In this document: piece after piece, positions 7,323 through 10,677 of the stretch
Position numbering within the stretch: the stretch's first letter is position 1
Layout: every line of letters begins with the position of its first letter
Assembly: GCA_028293225.1 (NCBI GenBank)
Contig: JAQGPE010000157.1
Location: forward strand, 1-10,677
DNA length: 10,677 bases
Direction of reading: 5' to 3'
Source: Akkermansiaceae bacterium
GTDB lineage: Bacteria; Verrucomicrobiota; Verrucomicrobiia; Verrucomicrobiales; Akkermansiaceae
Position numbers and translations under genes: made by a program
Notes under the pieces: generated by a model
The model's database searches: none
What the model was told of the DNA's origin: nothing
The model's input: only the letters and a program-made list of their open reading frames with translations

Positions 7323-7415
7323 TCCGGCGGGTGGGCATTTGAACCTACGCGAAACATTCTCACGCCAGCGAAAGCTTGGTTTGTCATTTCAGGATCACGA
7401 GTTAATCTCGGCCCC

Positions 7416-9044
7416 GTGAGCGACCCCTCCGAAAAGCCGGCTAAAGGCCTGCTGTCCGCATTCGATCTGGGCCCTGCGTGGGCACGGAAAGATGCGCCTG
7501 CGAAAAAACAAGACGGTGCACGAACCGATGACCGTGGCGGCGACCGGGGAGACCGGGGCCGTGACGAGCGCCGGGAATGGCGTGAGCCGCGTGGTACCGG
7601 CGGAGGTGGCGACCGTCGCGAGCAGCGGGGCGGGGCAGGCGGAGGCGGTGGTGGAGATTTCCGCCAGCGTCGTGAAGGCGGCGGTGGTGGTGGTGGTGGC
7701 GACTACGGTCGCGGCCGTCAGCAGGGCGGCCGTGATTTCGGCGGCCCGCGTGAACTGCCACAGCCGGCCGAGGGAGTCCGCGTGACGATTTCACCTGCGA
7801 TGGAAGCGGTGCATCTGGTCGTCCGCGAAATCCATCATCTCGCCCGGGTTTACTCTCTCTACGATGTCGCCCAGATCCTGCTGGCCGGCCGCGAGCGCTA
7901 CCGCCTGCATTTCTCGCTGCACGAAAACCGCCCGCCCGCTTTCTTCGGCAAGAGGGACGCGTCGTTCTGGCTGACCAAGGAAGAGGCCATCGCGCATTTC
8001 TGGGAGTCCGGTCTGGCCGATGAGTTCTACGAGTCCGAGGAAATCGAAAGCGATCCACCGGCCGGTAATTTCCAGGTGGTTGCCCGCTGCGGCATGAGCG
8101 GTGAGTGGCTCGGGCCGCCGAATTTCCACAGCTACCAGACCACGCTGCGCCGCATTCACCGCGAGCGCTTCTCGCATGTGCCGTTCGAGGTCTACTCGTC
8201 CCGTGTCCGCACGGAGCGTGGCGAGGAAGCTGTGAACGCCTGGCTGGACACGATGCGCAAGCGTCTGCGCTGGCGGGCCAAGGGCGCCGATGACAGCGCC
8301 TGGACGTTTGACCGCGGCGACATCGAGCGCGATCTCACCGGCCGTCTGTTCCCGGAAGTCTTCGCCGAAACCCGTGAGGCGGAAATGGCTGGCGACGTAC
8401 CTGCCAAGAATCTCTCGTCCGGCCTGCTGGCCTGCGTCCGCATCGCCGGATCGCATGCCCGCAAGCACCCCGCGATCCTGATTCCGGCGATCTGCCGCCT
8501 GCTGGAAGGCGAGCACCTCGCGGTCTTCAAGCGCGAAGGCAAGCTCTTCACCGGCCCGGCCCGTCCGCACCCGCTGTCGTACGACGCCAAGCTGGCCGAG
8601 CGCCCGTCCGCCATCGTGGCGTGGATCGAGAACAACACCCAGCCGAAGCTTTCCAAGCTCTGGGAAGGAGTGCTGCCGGAAGGCGAGGCCGAGCCGTCCA
8701 AGGAGTGGCTGGCCGATCTCTTCTGGCTGCTCACCCAGGGTCACGTTCTGCTTTTCTCCGATGACTCGCTGGTCCTGCCGCGCCGCCGCCACCCCCAGCC
8801 TGCCGCCGCTACGGCGGTCGTTGCCGGTGAAGGTGAGGCAAAGACCGCGAAAAAGAAGAAGCGCAAGAAGCGCCGCAAGCCGCGCGTCCGCAAGATCCGC
8901 GTCGCCAACCAGGCCAAGCTGATCCGCAGCATCACCCGGATGACTCCGGGGCAGCTCCGCCAGCTCAAGGGGCCAGCCATGATCTGGAAGCGCCGCCTCG
9001 CGCGCCGTGGCCGGATCACTTCACTGGTGGACGAGAAGGAGTAG
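7416..9044 (+). CDS. RGG/poly-Gly and basic-tail protein, probable nucleic-acid-associated protein
   Basis: I recognise no named family in these 542 residues. A short N-terminal segment (KGLLSAFDLGPAWARK, 10-25) is followed by a disordered Arg/Gly/Asp region at about 35-110 with RGG and GRG motifs and poly-Gly runs (75-80 and 88-95). A globular part (120-455) is rich in aromatic and basic residues; VHLVVREIHHLARVYSLYDV (132-151) looks helical. A very basic stretch (477-493, KTAKKKKRKKRRKPR region) and a final basic helix-like segment (495-533) follow. RGG boxes with Lys/Arg tails are common in RNA-binding proteins, so a role with RNA or ribosomes is inferred. The GTG at 7416 gives MSDPSEKPAKG. 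The ATG at 7302 would add 38 residues encoded by the dyad-containing leader and is less credible. A strong terminator follows. Similar proteins may be confined to Verrucomicrobiota (from memory). Confidence 0.78.
   Translation: MSDPSEKPAKGLLSAFDLGPAWARKDAPAKKQDGARTDDRGGDRGDRGRDERREWREPRGTGGGGDRREQRGGAGGGGGGDFRQRREGGGGGGGGDYGRGRQQGGRDFGGPRELPQPAEGVRVTISPAMEAVHLVVREIHHLARVYSLYDVAQILLAGRERYRLHFSLHENRPPAFFGKRDASFWLTKEEAIAHFWESGLADEFYESEEIESDPPAGNFQVVARCGMSGEWLGPPNFHSYQTTLRRIHRERFSHVPFEVYSSRVRTERGEEAVNAWLDTMRKRLRWRAKGADDSAWTFDRGDIERDLTGRLFPEVFAETREAEMAGDVPAKNLSSGLLACVRIAGSHARKHPAILIPAICRLLEGEHLAVFKREGKLFTGPARPHPLSYDAKLAERPSAIVAWIENNTQPKLSKLWEGVLPEGEAEPSKEWLADLFWLLTQGHVLLFSDDSLVLPRRRHPQPAAATAVVAGEGEAKTAKKKKRKKRRKPRVRKIRVANQAKLIRSITRMTPGQLRQLKGPAMIWKRRLARRGRITSLVDEKE
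7677..7700 (+). repeat. GGC/GGT trinucleotide tract encoding eight glycines
   Basis: GGC-GGC, then five GGT codons (7683-7697), then GGC encode Gly88-Gly95 of the RGG-type protein. A unit of three keeps the frame, so gain or loss of units would change glycine number without breaking the gene. Confidence 0.8.
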
Positions 9045-9069
9045 GCCTTTTCTCTCAAACGGTCTTTTG

Positions 9070-9103
9070 AAAGCGCCTCAGGGACTCCCTGGGGCGCTTT
9101 TTT
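9070..9103 (+). terminator. Strong intrinsic (rho-independent) terminator
   Basis: The 5' arm AAAGCGCCTCAGGG (9070-9083) pairs with CCCTGGGGCGCTTT (9087-9100) over 14 positions, with one U-G pair and an ACT loop. The run of T residues (9098-9103) follows directly. It begins 26 bases after the stop codon of the RGG-type gene and separates that unit from the lipoprotein-macro pair. On the minus strand the T-run is only three, so it acts mainly in the plus direction. Confidence 0.93.
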
Positions 9104-9174
9104 GTGGCGGTATCTCCGCATGATCACGGCTTGACCCGGGGGCGCCAAAAAGGCAGCTCATTCAGATAACTCCG

Positions 9175-9861
9175 ATGAAGTCTCTTCTCCGCCATCTTCC
9201 TCTCGCCACAATGATTGGCGTCCTCGCCTCCTGTGCCGGCACCTCGACCACTCAACTCAGCCCCGCCGACCGCGCCGCCCTGAAGGGCCGGATCGTGGCA
9301 GTTGCCCGCCATGACAAGACTGAACCCTTCATGGTGATGAAGTCCGACATCCGCTTCGCCGGCGCACTCTTGGGAGCCGGAGAAATGTTCAGCCAGGCCC
9401 GCAATGCCGGAGAGCGGATGGTCAGCGATTACCGGATTTCCGATCCGACCGGTTTGGTCACCAGTCGCCTGAGTTCGGCGCTGGCCAGATCCACCGGCGC
9501 GAAGCCGGTCACGCCCGCTCACGCGGTGACCGCGAAAGGGGAGGGCACCCCGGCCGAAATCGCGGCGACCTATCCATCGTCCGACTACATCCTCGACCTG
9601 CGCACCACCGGCTGGGGCATGGGCACCCAGAAGATGAACTTCCGCCGCTACTACGTCGGCCACGGTTCGAAGCTGCGCCTGATCGAGACCAAGACCGGCC
9701 GCGTTGTGGCGGAAGGTTTTCATTCCTTCGAGGCTGGCGACGAAAAGGAGCCCGGCTACGAGGATCTGACCGGAAACGGCGCCCGCTTCCTGAAAGAGGA
9801 ACTGAAGAACGCCGGCAACGACGCCGAGGAATATTTCAAAACCGAGGTGCTGGGCATTTGA
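9175..9861 (+). CDS. Small lipoprotein of unknown function
   Basis: The 228-residue precursor starts with MKSLLRH and a hydrophobic stretch that ends in the lipobox LASC, so Cys20 would be lipidated after signal peptidase II cleavage. Ala21 follows the Cys; under the E. coli rule the absence of Asp at this position favours outer-membrane sorting, though the rule may not hold here. The mature part has a helix-prone middle (AEIAATYPSSDYILDL, 127-142) and a C-terminal beta-type part (SKLRLIETKTGRVVAEGF, 165-182). The latter resembles the strand pattern of other small envelope lipoproteins whose domain ends in LRLI(D/E)xxTGxVV. I cannot name the family. The gene starts a new unit after the terminator at 9103, and the macro-domain gene follows 4 bases after its stop. 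No Shine-Dalgarno or clear promoter is seen. Confidence 0.82.
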   Translation: MKSLLRHLPLATMIGVLASCAGTSTTQLSPADRAALKGRIVAVARHDKTEPFMVMKSDIRFAGALLGAGEMFSQARNAGERMVSDYRISDPTGLVTSRLSSALARSTGAKPVTPAHAVTAKGEGTPAEIAATYPSSDYILDLRTTGWGMGTQKMNFRRYYVGHGSKLRLIETKTGRVVAEGFHSFEAGDEKEPGYEDLTGNGARFLKEELKNAGNDAEEYFKTEVLGI

Positions 9862-9865
9862 TCCC

Positions 9866-10444
9866 ATGACCGTTTCGATCCGCAATGCCGATGTCCTGGA
9901 TGTCGCCGCCGATGCCTTGATCTACTCGACCAACGTGCTGTTCAACTGCAGCGGCGGGGTGGGGGCTTGCCTGGTTACCCGCTACGGACAGCATGTTCAG
10001 AAGGACCTGCACGCCATCCTGCAGCGCCGTGGCGTCCGTTTCGCCGAGCGCGGTGAGGTGGAGGAGTTCGTCTCCGCCGGGCTGCCCTACCAGGCGGTCT
10101 TCCACACGGTCCCGTCGGATGGCTTCTACGAGACCTCCGAAGAGATCGTCGCGGGAGTCCTGCGCAAGGCTCTCGAGGGCTGTGTTGCCCGTCCTGAGGT
10201 CCGCACGGTGGTCTTCTCGGCACTCGCCACCGGCTATGGCCGCCTGGAGTTCGCGGACTTTCTGCGGATCGCTTCGGAGCTTGGCAGCGAGGAGGCTTTC
10301 TCATCGCTCGACCGGATCACGCTGGCCATTGCCGATCCCCATGCCTTCAGCCTCGCGCGCGAGCAGACGGAGAAGGAAGGGCTGAAGTTTGTCTTTGAAG
10401 AGACGGGTCGAGCTTCTATCGCCGCATCCAGCCCCATGGGATGA
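9866..10444 (+). CDS. Macro-domain protein (ADP-ribose-binding fold)
   Basis: These 192 residues form a single macro domain. The opening IRNADVLDVAADALIYSTN (5-23) matches the usual gDI...dAiVNaAN pattern, keeping Asn23. The ligand-loop segment is SGGVGACLVTRYG (29-41). The second signature, SALATGYGRLEFADF (118-132), fits the PAlsTGxxG loop that holds the phosphates. Macro domains bind ADP-ribose or related nucleotides, and some remove ADP-ribose from proteins or act on O-acetyl-ADP-ribose. In MacroD-type hydrolases the loop reads GGVDG with a catalytic Asp; here it is GGVGA, so that mechanism is unlikely and the protein may be a binder or use another one. It has no signal peptide, so it is probably cytoplasmic. 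Start and stop are clear. It lies 4 bases after the lipoprotein gene, and its last 29 bases overlap the convergent membrane-protein gene. Confidence 0.85.
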   Translation: MTVSIRNADVLDVAADALIYSTNVLFNCSGGVGACLVTRYGQHVQKDLHAILQRRGVRFAERGEVEEFVSAGLPYQAVFHTVPSDGFYETSEEIVAGVLRKALEGCVARPEVRTVVFSALATGYGRLEFADFLRIASELGSEEAFSSLDRITLAIADPHAFSLAREQTEKEGLKFVFEETGRASIAASSPMG

Positions 10445-10677
10445 ACGGGGCGAGCATCGTCGCGATGACCGACAGCACGATCGAAGCGATCACGCACCAG
10501 CGCCGGAAGTCGGACGAGCCGAGGAAGCTCCGTTTCTTGTGCAGGATCACCAGATCGAGGACGGCGAAAGCATAGGCCATCGCCAGCAGGGCCGCGCCGA
10601 AATCGCTGGCTCCCGCTTCCAGGAGAACCAGGGCGGCCTGGACTCCGAGCAAGGGGATGATTTTCCGCAGGTTGGCG
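10416..10677 (-). CDS. Membrane protein, C-terminal part (runs off right edge)
   Basis: The reading frame is open from the right edge to a TAG at 10418-10416. Only the last 86 residues are present, and the true start is outside the window. There are two or three hydrophobic segments: IIPLLGVQAALVLLEAG, then LLAMAYAFAVLDLVIL, then after a basic loop (HKKRSFLGSSDFRRW) VIASIVLSVIATMLAPFI, with an end of WGWMRR. This is the pattern of a small polytopic inner-membrane protein, with the basic loop and C terminus probably cytoplasmic. No family is recognisable. The gene is convergent with the macro-domain gene and overlaps its last 29 bases. A TTG at 10652 is in frame, but hydrophobic codons continue upstream of it, so it is not a convincing start. 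Confidence 0.7.
   Translation of the reverse strand, partial: ANLRKIIPLLGVQAALVLLEAGASDFGAALLAMAYAFAVLDLVILHKKRSFLGSSDFRRWCVIASIVLSVIATMLAPFIPWGWMRR

Noticed and set aside
7305..7345. tRNA T-arm-like strings (TTCGAATC on plus, GGTTCAAAT on minus)
   Set aside because: The flanking bases do not give the required G53-C61 pair or a cloverleaf on either strand, and no acceptor or anticodon arm is found.
7381..7407. TTGTCA followed by TTAATC as a promoter for the RGG-type gene
   Set aside because: The spacer is only 15 bases, the -10 match is poor, and transcription would begin at or past the GTG start.
7302..7415. ATG at 7302 as an N-terminal extension of the RGG-type protein
   Set aside because: The 38 added residues look non-coding, overlap small dyads, and precede a more credible GTG start that gives MSDPSEKPAKG.

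Overview
The window looks like part of the chromosome of a high-GC, Gram-negative bacterium. A Kdo transferase (WaaA) implies an LPS-type outer membrane, and there is a lipoprotein with a clear lipobox. Several proteins of unknown function, the lack of Shine-Dalgarno sequences and the overall character suggest Verrucomicrobiota (Verrucomicrobiaceae, near Luteolibacter/Haloferula). That assignment is inference from memory of similar proteins, not a search result. Nothing points to a phage, plasmid, transposon or CRISPR array.

Left part (1-1441, minus strand): a UgtP/MGDG-synthase-type glycosyltransferase, then on the same strand the start of a YihX-like HAD phosphatase that runs off the left edge. 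Between them lies an unusual pair of inverted, heptamer-periodic GAC repeat blocks; one block encodes the glycosyltransferase's last residues and stop codon.

Centre left (1533-5198, plus strand, divergent from the glycosyltransferase): three envelope-type genes of unknown function. They are a single-pass membrane protein, a secreted protein with a Pro/Lys-rich tail, and a short AsmA-like anchored protein with a long Pro/Ala-rich linker. The last two abut with no spacer.

Centre right (5403-7268, plus strand): rsmD (16S rRNA m2G966 methyltransferase, GTG start) and waaA (Kdo transferase), 12 bases apart and probably one transcript. After a 147-base gap with small dyads comes a 542-residue protein with an RGG/poly-Gly region near the N terminus and a very basic C-terminal segment. 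It is probably a nucleic-acid-associated protein and is closed by a strong intrinsic terminator at 9070-9103.

Right part (9175-10677): a small lipoprotein and a macro-domain protein 4 bases apart, then the C-terminal end of a minus-strand membrane protein whose last 29 bases overlap the macro gene tail to tail.

Together the genes concern envelope building (glycolipid, Kdo/lipid A, AsmA-like, lipoprotein), ribosome or RNA handling (RsmD, RGG-type protein) and possibly ADP-ribose-related signalling (macro domain). No complete defence or mobile system is visible. The best candidates for undescribed biology are the heptamer inverted repeat, the RGG-type protein and the lipoprotein-macro pair.
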